Shown here in pieces: positions 1-8,221 of a stretch of 49,008 bases of DNA (position 1 is the stretch's first letter; every line of letters begins with the position of its first letter). The translations under genes were made by a program, and so were the position numbers. Source of the DNA: CAMLHU01 sp039917855 (lineage in GTDB: Bacteria; Gemmatimonadota; Gemmatimonadetes; Gemmatimonadales; GWC2-71-9); contig JBDSIR010000149.1 of NCBI GenBank assembly GCA_039917855.1, positions 1 to 49,008 of the forward strand. The letters are read 5' to 3'. Below the pieces are notes generated by a model. The model saw only the letters and a program-made list of their open reading frames with translations, had not been told where the DNA came from and did not search any database.

Positions 1-24
1 TCAGGAAGGTTCCTCGTTCTTCCG

Positions 25-122
25 CCTACCCCCCAACCCCCTCTCCCTGACCGGAGAGGGGGAGCGGATCCCAACAAAACGTTCTCCCTCTCCCGCGAGG
101 GAGAGGGGGTTAGGGGGTGAGG
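25..122. repeat. Family B double-hairpin repeat
   Basis: Two hairpins in inverted orientation. The first pairs CCCCCTCTCC with GGAGAGGGGG around 37-62, and the second pairs CCCTCTCCC with GGGAGAGGG around 86-108. Outer flanks CCCCCCAA and TTAGGGGG also pair. It lies just upstream of hutU and ends about 12 bases before the hutU -10-like box. Related copies are at 30914-31045, 41131-41231 and, as a single hairpin, 44188-44216. The first 24 bases of the window hold nothing I can call. Confidence 0.85.
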
Positions 123-133
123 TTGTCGCGGGC

Positions 134-139
134 TAGATT
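134..139 (+). promoter_or_regulatory. Candidate -10 box of hutU
   Basis: TAGATT lies 7 nt before the hutU ATG at 147, so transcription would begin at or within one or two bases of the start codon. No convincing -35 is visible because the preceding bases belong to the family B repeat. The same arrangement recurs before tig, the cyclase and the UvrC-like gene. Confidence 0.4.
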
Positions 140-146
140 TCCGCCC

Positions 147-1806
<1,660 letters not shown>

Positions 1807-1820
<14 letters not shown>

Positions 1821-2529
1821 GCGCCCCTTCCTGACCGCGGAATGGCGCGATCTCGTGATGCTGCAGTACGAGGTCCCGCCCGACTTCCTCGCGTCATCGA
1901 TCCCCCGCGGTACCGAGCTGGACCTCTGGCAGGGCCGCGCCCTCGTGAGCCTGGTCGGATTCAGGTTCATCCGCACTCGGATCCGCGGCGTGGCCATCCC
2001 GTTCCACATCAATTTCGACGAGGTCAATCTCCGGTTCTACGTCCGCCGAGAGGCGCCGGAGGGAGCCCGTCGCGGGGTCGTCTTCATCCGGGAGATCGTC
2101 CCCCGACGCGCGATCGCGGTCATTGCGCGGGCCCTGTACAATGAGCCGTACCTCGCCTGCCCGATGCGGCACCGAGTCCAGCTCAGCGAGACGAGCGGCC
2201 GGGCGCAGTACGAATGGAAGCACGAGGGGTCCTGGTGCGGGGTCGAGGCGGCGACGACGGGCCCGATCGGGCCATGCGCCCCCGCGAGCGAAGCGGAGTT
2301 CATCACCGAGCACTACTGGGGGTACACCGCCCAACCCGAGGGCGAGACCCTCGAGTATCGCGTGACCCATCCGCGCTGGCGGGTATGGAGCGCCACCGGC
2401 TCCACCACGGGGGAGATGCGGACCATGTACGGCCCCGCATTCGGTGAGATCCTGATGTCGTCGCCGACGTCGGCCTTCATCGCGGACGGGTCCCCGGTCA
2501 AGGTGTTCGCGGGCCACCGGGTGGCCTGA
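1807..2529 (+). CDS. DUF2071 (YqjF-like) protein inside the hut cluster
   Basis: A 240-residue protein of the DUF2071 family, recognised from the N-terminal WRDLVMLQYEVPPDFL region, the LWQGRALVSLVGFRF segment and the later NLRFYVRRE strand. The family has no established reaction; members are soluble and resemble acetoacetate-decarboxylase-like barrels. There is no signal peptide. It starts 14 bases inside hutU and stops 22 bases before hutI, so it is probably co-transcribed and translationally coupled with hutU. The position suggests, but does not show, a role in histidine or urocanate metabolism. Confidence 0.85.
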
Positions 2530-2551
2530 CTCCCTTACCTTCCTTCCCACC

Positions 2552-3775
2552 ATGCCCGTCCTTACCAACATCTCCCATCTCTACACCTGCACCGGCCACG
2601 GCCAGGCGGACGTCGGCGCGCTCACCGACGCCGCGCTGGCGTGGGAGGGGACAGCTGTGCGGTGGGTCGGCGCGGCGAAGGATCTGCCGGCGGAATTCAG
2701 GAAGTGGGAGGTGGAGGACGCCGAAGGGCGGATCGTGATCCCGGGGCTGGTCGACTGCCATACCCATCTGGCCTTTGGTGGCTGGCGCGCGGATGATTTC
2801 GAACGCCGGATCAAGGGAGAGAGCTACCTGCAGATCGCCCAGGCGGGAGGCGGGATCGCCTCCACGGTCGGGAAGACGCGCGCCCTGAGTGAGACCGAGC
2901 TGGTCGAGCGGGCCGAAGAGTTCCTGGACGACGTGGTGGCGCTCGGCGTCACCACCGTCGAGGCGAAGAGCGGCTATGGGCTGACAGTCGCGGACGAATT
3001 GAAGACGCTGCGTGCCTACCGTGCCCTGTCCACCCGTCAGCCTGTCCGCCTGATCCCGACCTTCCTCGGCGCGCACACCATTCCGCCGGACTACCAAGAG
3101 CGGCGGGCGGAATATGTGAAGCTCGTCATCGACGAGATGCTCCCGGCGGTGGCCAAGGAGAAACTGGCGATCTTCTGCGACGCATTCGTGGAGGCCAGCG
3201 CCTTCACGCACGAAGAGGCGCGGGCGATCTTCGCCGCCGCCACGACACTCGGTCTCATCCCGAAGCTCCACGCCGACCAGCTCACCGCCAATGGCGGTGC
3301 CGAGCTCGCGGCCGAGGTCGGTGCCGCATCGGCCGATCATCTGGAGCACATCAGCGACGCCGGGATCAAGGCGATGAAGGGCGCCGGTGTGGTGGCGGTG
3401 AGCCTCCCGACCGCGACGCTCTACCTCAACGCTGCACCGCTTCCAGCCCGGAAGCTCATCGAGGCCGGCGTCGCAGTGGCTGTTGCCACCGACTTCAATC
3501 CCGGCTCGGCGCCGAGTTGGCATCTGCCGCTGGCGATGATGCTGGCGTGCAATCTTCAGCGGATGACGCCGGCGGAAGTGCTGGTCGGCGCCACCCGCAT
3601 CGCCGCGCGGGCGTTGCGCCTCGACGATCGGATCGGAACGCTCGCGCCGGGCAAAGAGGCTGATTTCGCCCTGATCGAGGCGGACGACCTGACGCAGTGG
3701 CTCTACCACTTCCGACCCAATGCGTGTGTGCGTACTGTCATTGGTGGGAAGACCGTGTGGTCCGCTGTGGGGTAG
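2552..3775 (+). CDS. hutI: Imidazolonepropionase
   Basis: Third hut enzyme: opens the imidazolone ring to give N-formimidoyl-L-glutamate. The 407 residues match the amidohydrolase fold. The metal-binding HTHLAFGGWR is at about residues 70-79, a second histidine segment (KLHADQ) is near 238, and ATDFNPGSAPSWHLPLAM is near 314, the family hallmark for substrate and metal binding. The C-terminal APGKEADFALIE is typical of amidohydrolases. It follows the DUF2071 gene by 22 bases. A heptad repeat begins immediately after the stop codon and fills the gap to hutG. Confidence 0.96.
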   Translation: MPVLTNISHLYTCTGHGQADVGALTDAALAWEGTAVRWVGAAKDLPAEFRKWEVEDAEGRIVIPGLVDCHTHLAFGGWRADDFERRIKGESYLQIAQAGGGIASTVGKTRALSETELVERAEEFLDDVVALGVTTVEAKSGYGLTVADELKTLRAYRALSTRQPVRLIPTFLGAHTIPPDYQERRAEYVKLVIDEMLPAVAKEKLAIFCDAFVEASAFTHEEARAIFAAATTLGLIPKLHADQLTANGGAELAAEVGAASADHLEHISDAGIKAMKGAGVVAVSLPTATLYLNAAPLPARKLIEAGVAVAVATDFNPGSAPSWHLPLAMMLACNLQRMTPAEVLVGATRIAARALRLDDRIGTLAPGKEADFALIEADDLTQWLYHFRPNACVRTVIGGKTVWSAVG

Positions 3776-3899
3776 GGTGCGAAGTGCGGGGATCAGCTCG
3801 CAGCCATTCGCCTTGCAGACACCCACCGGGCCGCCAGGCCGCCCAATACTAGATCTCGTACCGGACGTACCGCACTTCGCACCTCGCACTTCGCACCTC
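3776..3899. repeat. Family C heptad inverted pair (GTGCGAA word)
   Basis: The left arm 3776-3790 starts at the base after the hutI stop and reads GGTGCGAAGTGCGGG. The right arm 3870-3899 carries the complementary word about four times with a 7-base period. The spacer contains an octad-like stretch at 3832-3846. It fills most of the 146-base gap between hutI and hutG. The same word is used at 30358, 44706 and 46577. Confidence 0.85.
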
Positions 3900-3921
3900 T
3901 CGTTCACATCGAGGTCCACTC

Positions 3922-4863
3922 GTGGCACCGTCCTTCACCGCCCCCGACACCGAAGTCCCGACCACCGCACCTGGTGATGCCCGCATCGGTCACCTGCTCG
4001 GCGGCAAGCTCACCACGAGCTCCCGCCCGCGGGTGGTGATCATCGGTTTCCCGAGCGATGAAGGGGTGCACCGGAACGGCGGGCGTGTCGGTGCAGCGGG
4101 AGCGCCGAATGAGATCCGCCGCTGGCTCTATCGGCTGACGCCCGACGCCCAGAACCACGAAGGGTTCGTCGAGCTCATCGAGCGCACCCTCGACCTCGGT
4201 GATCTCAAGTGCGGCGACGACGTCGAGCAGGACCAGGCGTCGCTGGGCGAAGCGGTGACCCAGTATCTCAATGAGGGGGTCTTCCCCATCGTGCTCGGCG
4301 GCGGACAGGAGACGAGCTACGGACATTTCCTCGGCTACGTCGGCGCGGCGAGGCCGGTGGAGATCCTCAATTGGGACGCGCACGCCGATGTGCGGAAACT
4401 GATGGAAGACGGACGCGGGCACAGCGGCTCACCCTTTCGCCAGGCGTTGCTGCACGAGTCGGAGCTCTGCAAGCGCTACACCGTGGCCGGCCTGCAACAG
4501 CAGTCAGTGGCGGCAAGCCACCTGAGTTTCCTCGACAACCACCGCGGACGTTACGTGTGGCGGAGCAACATCACCGCGCAGGTGATCCCCTCACTCTACG
4601 CCGAGTCGGAACACCCAGTGCTGGCATCGTTCGACATGGACGCGGTGGATGCCGCCTGGGCACCGGGAGTGAGCGCCCCGGCGGTGGGAGGGATGAGCAG
4701 CGACCTCTGGCTGGCGGCGGCGTATCAGGCGGGTCGGTCGAACCGGGTGACGTCGGCGGACCTGTGCGAGGTGAATCCAGTGTACGATGTCGATGGGCGG
4801 ACGGCGCGGCTGGCGGCGGTGACGGTGTGGCAGCTGTTGCGGGGTCTGGCGGAGCGGGAGTAG
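3922..4863 (+). CDS. hutG: Formimidoylglutamase-like arginase-family hydrolase
   Basis: Arginase/agmatinase fold enzyme, 313 residues, GTG start at 3922. In the hut context it would convert formimidoyl-glutamate to glutamate and formamide with a binuclear Mn centre. Metal-site motifs NWDAHADVR (about 150-158) and SFDMDAVD (about 236-243) are intact, and HSGSPFRQAL is typical of HutG. The first ligand motif, normally GGGH, reads GGGQE with Gln129 in place of histidine, so the metal site may be altered or this may be a subfamily feature. It follows hutI after a heptad-repeat spacer. Confidence 0.88.
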   Translation: MAPSFTAPDTEVPTTAPGDARIGHLLGGKLTTSSRPRVVIIGFPSDEGVHRNGGRVGAAGAPNEIRRWLYRLTPDAQNHEGFVELIERTLDLGDLKCGDDVEQDQASLGEAVTQYLNEGVFPIVLGGGQETSYGHFLGYVGAARPVEILNWDAHADVRKLMEDGRGHSGSPFRQALLHESELCKRYTVAGLQQQSVAASHLSFLDNHRGRYVWRSNITAQVIPSLYAESEHPVLASFDMDAVDAAWAPGVSAPAVGGMSSDLWLAAAYQAGRSNRVTSADLCEVNPVYDVDGRTARLAAVTVWQLLRGLAERE

Positions 4864-4865
4864 GC

Positions 4866-4879
4866 GGACTCCAGAGTCC
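4866..4879 (+). terminator. Short hairpin after hutG
   Basis: A perfect hairpin GGACTC-CA-GAGTCC begins 2 bases after the hutG stop. There is no T-tract, so termination is a guess. It lies directly before the family A repeat at 4886. Confidence 0.35.
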
Positions 4880-4885
4880 TCGAAT

Positions 4886-4985
4886 GTCATCCCGAGCGGA
4901 GCGAGGGATCTAGCCCGTGTCGACCGGATCACTGACACTATGTCCGATCTGCGGACAGTAGATCCCTCGCTCTGCTCGGGATGAC
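4886..4985. repeat. Family A short hairpin pair (copy A1)
   Basis: Two 26-base arms, 4886-4911 and 4960-4985, lie in inverted orientation 48 bases apart. Each reads GTCATCCCGAG ... CGAGGGATCT and each can fold on itself (ATCCC with GGGAT). The inner edges are GGATCTAGCCCG on the left and, read inward, GGATCTACTGTCCGC on the right. The same two edges occur in opposite orientation at 37707-37807, so both are diverged copies of one asymmetric element. It lies between hutG and the dehydrogenase gene. Confidence 0.88.
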
Positions 4986-5014
4986 AGCCCTCTTCTAATG
5001 AGTGCACCCCTATC

Positions 5015-5959
5015 GTGACCCTCGCCAAGCCACCCCGCACCGTCCTCCTCACCGACTTCTTCCGCGACAGCCAGCTGCCCCTGCTCCAGGCAGCGCGTCC
5101 GAAGATCGCGTTTCGGGCCAAAGCGCCGCAGGATCTGACCCCCGAGGATATCGCGTGGGCGGAGGCGATGGTCGCCTTCCGCCCGCCGAAGCATTTGGAG
5201 GTTCGTGGCCCCACCTGGATCCACGGCTCGGGCGCGGGGGTGGATGCCTGGCTCTTCCGGCGGGAGTTCCCGAAGGATGTGCTCCTGACGCGGACGAGCC
5301 AGCCCTTCGGGCCGATGATCGGCGAGTACTGCGTGGCGCGAGCGCTGGCGGAGCGCCAACGGATCATCCCCTTCTATGAGGCACAACGCGCGGGGAGCTG
5401 GGAAATGGAGGGTGTGCCCCTGGTGGCGGAGACGCGGGCGCTGGTGGTCGGCACTGGCGAAGTCGGCCGGGGCATCGCGACGCGGCTTCACGCCTTGGGG
5501 GTGACGGTCGACGGCGTCTCTTCCGGCGGGAGCGCGGTGCATCCGTTCGCACGGGTCTTCGCGCGCCGGCACCTGCACGACGCGCTCAAAGGAGCCGATT
5601 GGCTCATCCTCGCCGCGCCCCTCACCGAGGCGACCTTCCATATGATAGGCGCCGAGGAGTTCAAGGCCGCGAAGGGTGGGTATCTCATCAACGTGGGGCG
5701 CGGCGCCCTGGTCGACGAAGCGGCGATCATCCCCGCGCTCGACGCTGGCCACCTGCGAGGTGCGGCGCTCGATGTATTCGAAACGGAGCCGCTGCCGACC
5801 GATTCACCGCTCTGGAAACACCCGAAGGTGCTCGTATCGCCGCACATCTCCGGGCTTACTACCGTCGAAGGGGCGACGGCGGGGTTCCTGCACGCGCTGG
5901 AAGCGCTGGAGCGGGGGGAGCGGCCGGATACGGCGGTGGATGTGGGGCGGGGGTATTAG
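5015..5959 (+). CDS. D-2-hydroxyacid dehydrogenase family protein
   Basis: NAD(P)-dependent D-isomer-specific 2-hydroxyacid dehydrogenase, 314 residues, GTG start at 5015. The Rossmann motif ALVVGTGEVGRGIA is near residue 141-154, the substrate-binding arginine lies in INVGRGALVDE near 226-236, and the C-terminal FETEPLPTDSPLW ... SPHISG region (255-279) supplies the catalytic Glu and His. The N-terminal substrate domain is short, as in GhrA/YcdW-like enzymes acting on glyoxylate or hydroxypyruvate. The substrate cannot be told. It is separated from hutG by a family A repeat, so it is probably not part of the hut transcript. Confidence 0.9.
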   Translation: MTLAKPPRTVLLTDFFRDSQLPLLQAARPKIAFRAKAPQDLTPEDIAWAEAMVAFRPPKHLEVRGPTWIHGSGAGVDAWLFRREFPKDVLLTRTSQPFGPMIGEYCVARALAERQRIIPFYEAQRAGSWEMEGVPLVAETRALVVGTGEVGRGIATRLHALGVTVDGVSSGGSAVHPFARVFARRHLHDALKGADWLILAAPLTEATFHMIGAEEFKAAKGGYLINVGRGALVDEAAIIPALDAGHLRGAALDVFETEPLPTDSPLWKHPKVLVSPHISGLTTVEGATAGFLHALEALERGERPDTAVDVGRGY

Positions 5960-5970
5960 CCGGACGGGAC

Positions 5971-6149
5971 CGGCGGAGCCGCGGATGATTTCAGCGAGCT
6001 GTCATCCTGAGGGGGCGTCAGCCCCCGAAGGATCTCCGCTAACCCTGCCGTGATCTCATAGGCAACCTCGCAGGGGACCCCGGAGATCCTTCGGACGCTA
6101 AAGCGTCCTCAGGATGACCCGAGAATTGAAGCGTTCCGCCGCTGCGCGG
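5971..6149. repeat. Family A long-terminus element without ORF (copy A2)
   Basis: A 179-base element with two-hairpin termini. The outer hairpins are CGGC-GGA-GCCG at 5971-5981 and CCGC-TGC-GCGG at 6139-6149. The inner 35-base arms at 6001-6035 and 6084-6118 read GTCATCCTGAG-stem-CGAAGGATCT and its complement. The 48-base centre has no ORF. The termini match those of the GIY-YIG-bearing element at 23246-23780, including the linker GGAAC-(GC)-TTCAATT, so this looks like a non-autonomous relative. Confidence 0.85.
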
Positions 6150-6151
6150 GA

Positions 6152-6181
6152 CCGCCCTACCGCCTGACCGCCCGACCGCCC
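6152..6181. repeat. Single-armed octad repeat (ACCGCCNN)
   Basis: About four tandem 8-base words of the form ACCGCCNN lie between element A2 and the tRNA gene. No complementary arm is visible nearby. Similar GCCGCCC or CCGCCCAT octads occur at 3832, 23962, 29635 and 39880. Confidence 0.6.
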
Positions 6182-6197
6182 AATTTCCGTCCACCCC

Positions 6198-6279
6198 GCG
6201 AACGTGGCGAAACTGGCAGACGCGCAGGACTTAGGATCCTGTGGGGAAACCCATCCGGGTTCGACTCCCGGCGTTCGCA
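6198..6279 (+). tRNA. tRNA-Leu (anticodon UAG)
   Basis: An 82-nt class II tRNA. The acceptor stem pairs GCGAACG with CGTTCGC followed by discriminator A73. The anticodon stem CAGGA/TCCTG closes a 7-nt loop CTTAGGA whose positions 34-36 are TAG, so it reads CUN leucine codons. The long variable arm TGGG-GAAA-CCCA and T arm CCGGG-TTCGACT-CCCGG are clear. CCA is not encoded. The 3' half of this gene is duplicated downstream (6286-6374) and interrupted. Confidence 0.96.
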
Positions 6280-6285
6280 TCCCAA

Positions 6286-6374
6286 CATCCGGGTTCACCT
6301 GCGCCCGCCTGCGGCGGTGCTCGGTGTCCTCCGCGCCCTGAAGGACGCTCCGGATCGACTCCCGGCGTTCGCAT
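6286..6374 (+). pseudogene. Split duplicate of the tRNA-Leu 3' half
   Basis: The tRNA segment 6252-6280 recurs in two pieces. CATCCGGGTTC is repeated at 6286-6296, and a perfect 20-base copy of 6261-6280 lies at 6355-6374. Between them is a 58-base insert (6297-6354), with the dinucleotide TC present at both edges. The insert contains a CCGCC-TGC-GGCGG hairpin and a GTCC ... GGAC dyad. This could be a decayed tRNA copy hit by a small hairpin element, or a remnant attachment site. Confidence 0.6.
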
Positions 6375-6381
6375 GAAGGCC

Positions 6382-6490
6382 GTACGTGGTACGTGGTGCG
6401 TCGTGTTTCATTCGCCGAGGGTGCCTCGATGACGGCACGGGGACCACGACGTTCATCCGAAGCACGACGCACCACGCACGACGCACGACC
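6382..6490. repeat. Family C heptad inverted pair (ACGTGGT / ACGACGC words)
   Basis: The left arm 6382-6408 and right arm 6461-6490 are 7-base periodic and share a perfect 13-bp inverted match (GTGGTGCGTCGTG at 6393-6405 against 6463-6475). It fills the space between the tRNA duplicate and the membrane-protein gene at 6520. No gene is visible here. Confidence 0.8.
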
Positions 6491-6519
6491 AACGATCCTT
6501 CCCTCACACGGAGGCGTGC

Positions 6520-7176
6520 ATGTTCGTCGGCCACACCGCTCTCGCCCTCGCCGCCAAGCGCCGCGCCCCTGAGGTCTCCCTCGGGTGGCTCTTCGCCGCC
6601 GCGATCACGCTCGACCTGGTCTGGCCGGTGCTGTTGCTCCTCGGCATCGAGCAGGTCGCCATCGGATCGGCCACAGGCGGGTTCGACCAGCTCACCTTCC
6701 TGTCCTATCCCTGGTCACACTCGTTGCTGATGGCGCTCGTCTGGGGGGGAGTAGTGTTCGCTCTCGCCCGCTGGCGCGGTATCTCCAAGTCGAGCGCGAT
6801 CTGGCTGGGCGCCCTGGTCGTCAGTCATTGGGTGCTCGACTATGCCAGCCACGCCCCCGACCTCCCGCTCTGGCCCGGAAATTCACCGCGGCTGGGCCTC
6901 GGCCTCTGGTCCTCGATCCCCGGCACCCTGATCATCGAGGGCGCGCTCTACCTTGCCGGCATCACGCTCTACGTCACCGCGACGAAGGCGAAGGACCGGG
7001 TCGGTTCGATCGGCCTCTGGGCGTTCCTGATCTTCTCGGCGGTGATGTGGGTCGCAACCCCCTTCTCCGCCCCGCCGCCGAGCGTGACGGCGCTGGCGTG
7101 GTTCGCGCTGGTCGGAGAATGGGCATTCGTGGCGTGGGCGTGGTGGGCGGATGCGCACCGGGAGGTGCGCCAGTAA
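6520..7176 (+). CDS. Membrane protein, DUF457/YdjM-like (putative metal-dependent hydrolase)
   Basis: A 218-residue integral membrane protein. Hydrophobic segments lie at about residues 20-45, 65-85, 95-115, 130-160 and 165-205. The N-terminal MFVGHTALALAAKRRAPEVS with an early histidine, then DLVWPVLLLLGIE and SYPWSHSLLMAL, fits the membrane-bound DUF457 (YdjM) group, named as putative metal-dependent hydrolases without a known substrate. A strong GGAGG at 6510-6514 with 5-nt spacing supports the ATG. A heptad repeat follows the stop at once. Confidence 0.72.
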   Translation: MFVGHTALALAAKRRAPEVSLGWLFAAAITLDLVWPVLLLLGIEQVAIGSATGGFDQLTFLSYPWSHSLLMALVWGGVVFALARWRGISKSSAIWLGALVVSHWVLDYASHAPDLPLWPGNSPRLGLGLWSSIPGTLIIEGALYLAGITLYVTATKAKDRVGSIGLWAFLIFSAVMWVATPFSAPPPSVTALAWFALVGEWAFVAWAWWADAHREVRQ

Positions 7177-7248
7177 CGAGATGAGAGTGCAAGGGACGAG
7201 TTGGCGAGCGAGCCAGAAAGCCCACTCGCCCCTTGCACTTACGACTCG
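7177..7248. repeat. Family C inverted pair after the membrane-protein gene
   Basis: Left arm 7177-7200 and right arm 7225-7248 are imperfect inverted copies sharing GAGTGCAAGGG / CCCTTGCACT. They start at the base after the preceding stop codon. Confidence 0.7.
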
Positions 7249-7258
7249 ACCCTGACAA

Positions 7259-7286
7259 AACGGGGGCCCCTCGCGGAGCCCCCGTT
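7259..7286. terminator. Bidirectional terminator hairpin
   Basis: A perfect 9-bp stem AACGGGGGC/GCCCCCGTT with a 10-base loop sits between convergent genes (6520-7176 plus, 7308-7532 minus). An A-run on its left serves as a T-run for minus-strand transcripts. Confidence 0.75.
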
Positions 7287-7307
7287 CCTGTTCCTGCGGT
7301 GCGAAGT

Positions 7308-7532
7308 CTACTTCTTCTTCTTCGCCCGCGCCCGCAGCGCCATCGTGCCGGCGGCGATCGCGGCACCGGCAGCGACGGCGGCGATCGCCATCTTCCCCGC
7401 CCCACGCCGCCGCTCCTTGGCGGCCCGCTTGACCTGCCGCGCCTCCGCTTCCTTGCCGATCTGCACGAGCGCGATATCGCGCGCCTTGGCCGCGGCCTCC
7501 AAGATCCGGTCCTTCGCTGCGCTGGCCTTCAT
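7308..7532 (-). CDS. Small basic protein with one membrane helix, unknown function
   Basis: A 74-residue protein. An N-terminal amphipathic Ala/Lys-rich helix (1-45) leads to a single hydrophobic segment MAIAAVAAGAAIAAGTMAL (about 48-66) and a KKKK tail. GAGGAG lies about 9 bases before the ATG at 7532. It ends just before a bidirectional terminator, which supports a real transcription unit. I recognise no family. About 220 bases upstream (7533-7754), up to the receiver gene, hold no gene or clear structure. Confidence 0.65.
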   Translation of the reverse strand: MKASAAKDRILEAAAKARDIALVQIGKEAEARQVKRAAKERRRGAGKMAIAAVAAGAAIAAGTMALRARAKKKK

Positions 7533-7754
7533 GATGCGATCTCCTCTATTGTGAGGTCGAGCAGCTCAGTAGCCGCTTCGACTCTAGTCTCGAACTCTCG
7601 GTGGCGCAGTCCAGGTCCTGATCTCCCGTGCGCAGGGTCAATCTACCCATATGTCCGTTCGAAAGGTGAAAGCGCACCCGGCCGTTGCGGTAGGCGTGGC
7701 ACGGAGCCCTTAACCCTCCACGCTTGGGCGTCCAGCGCGGAAAGAGGCACCGGC

Positions 7755-8123
7755 TCACTTCAGGATCAGCGCCACCCGGATCGCGTCGATGGCGAGCTCG
7801 AGCTCGAACAGCTTCGAGAGCAGGGGCGCGGAACGCAACTCGCAGGCCTGTTGGACCTCCGGTTCCTTGGCGTCGGCGGTCAGGAAGACCACTCGGCGGG
7901 CGAGTTCGGGGACCTGGCTGACGACCTGGTCGTAGAACTTGAATCCACTCCCCCCAGGCATCGTCACATCGCAGAGCACCGCATCGACCCCGCCCTTGAG
8001 GACCGCCGCCACGCCCTCCGCCGCTGACCCGGCCTCAAGTACGTCGTACCCCTTGACCGCCAGGAGGCGGTGCAGGGCGCGCCGGATGGCGGGTTCGTCG
8101 TCGACCACGAGGACGGTGGGCAT
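7755..8123 (-). CDS. Single-domain response regulator (CheY-like receiver)
   Basis: A 122-residue stand-alone receiver domain. VLVVDDEPAIRRAL (4-17) supplies the acidic pair, CDVTMPGG near residue 50 the phospho-acceptor Asp, VVFLTAD near 78 the switch Thr, and LLSKLFE near 102 the conserved Lys, so the phosphorylation site looks complete. No output domain follows. It is divergent from tig with about 98 bases between them. The partner kinase is not evident; the hybrid kinase at 16903 has lost its own receiver chemistry and would be one candidate to test. Confidence 0.9.
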   Translation of the reverse strand: MPTVLVVDDEPAIRRALHRLLAVKGYDVLEAGSAAEGVAAVLKGGVDAVLCDVTMPGGSGFKFYDQVVSQVPELARRVVFLTADAKEPEVQQACELRSAPLLSKLFELELAIDAIRVALILK

Positions 8124-8182
8124 CGTCGAAAGGAGGCGGCCGGGGGTCGCAACGTCAAGCAGGAATTGGGATTGTGAGGTTT

Positions 8183-8211
8183 TTGACCCCCCCGCCCCGG
8201 TCGGCTAGATT
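8183..8211 (+). promoter_or_regulatory. Candidate sigma-70-type promoter of tig
   Basis: TTGACC at 8183-8188 and TAGATT at 8206-8211 are separated by exactly 17 bases. Expected transcription start is about 8218, only about 4 bases before the trigger factor ATG at 8222. This is the best -35/-10 pair I see in the window. Confidence 0.55.
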
Positions 8212-8221
8212 CCACTTCGCC

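Noticed and set aside
4864..5014. Small gene between hutG and the dehydrogenase
   Set aside because: The space is occupied by a hairpin and a family A repeat. The ATG at 4999 opens only a six-codon frame.
6198..6374. Prophage or integrative island at tRNA-Leu
   Set aside because: The duplicated tRNA end is only 95 bases away and no integrase or phage gene is present. At most it is a remnant site.
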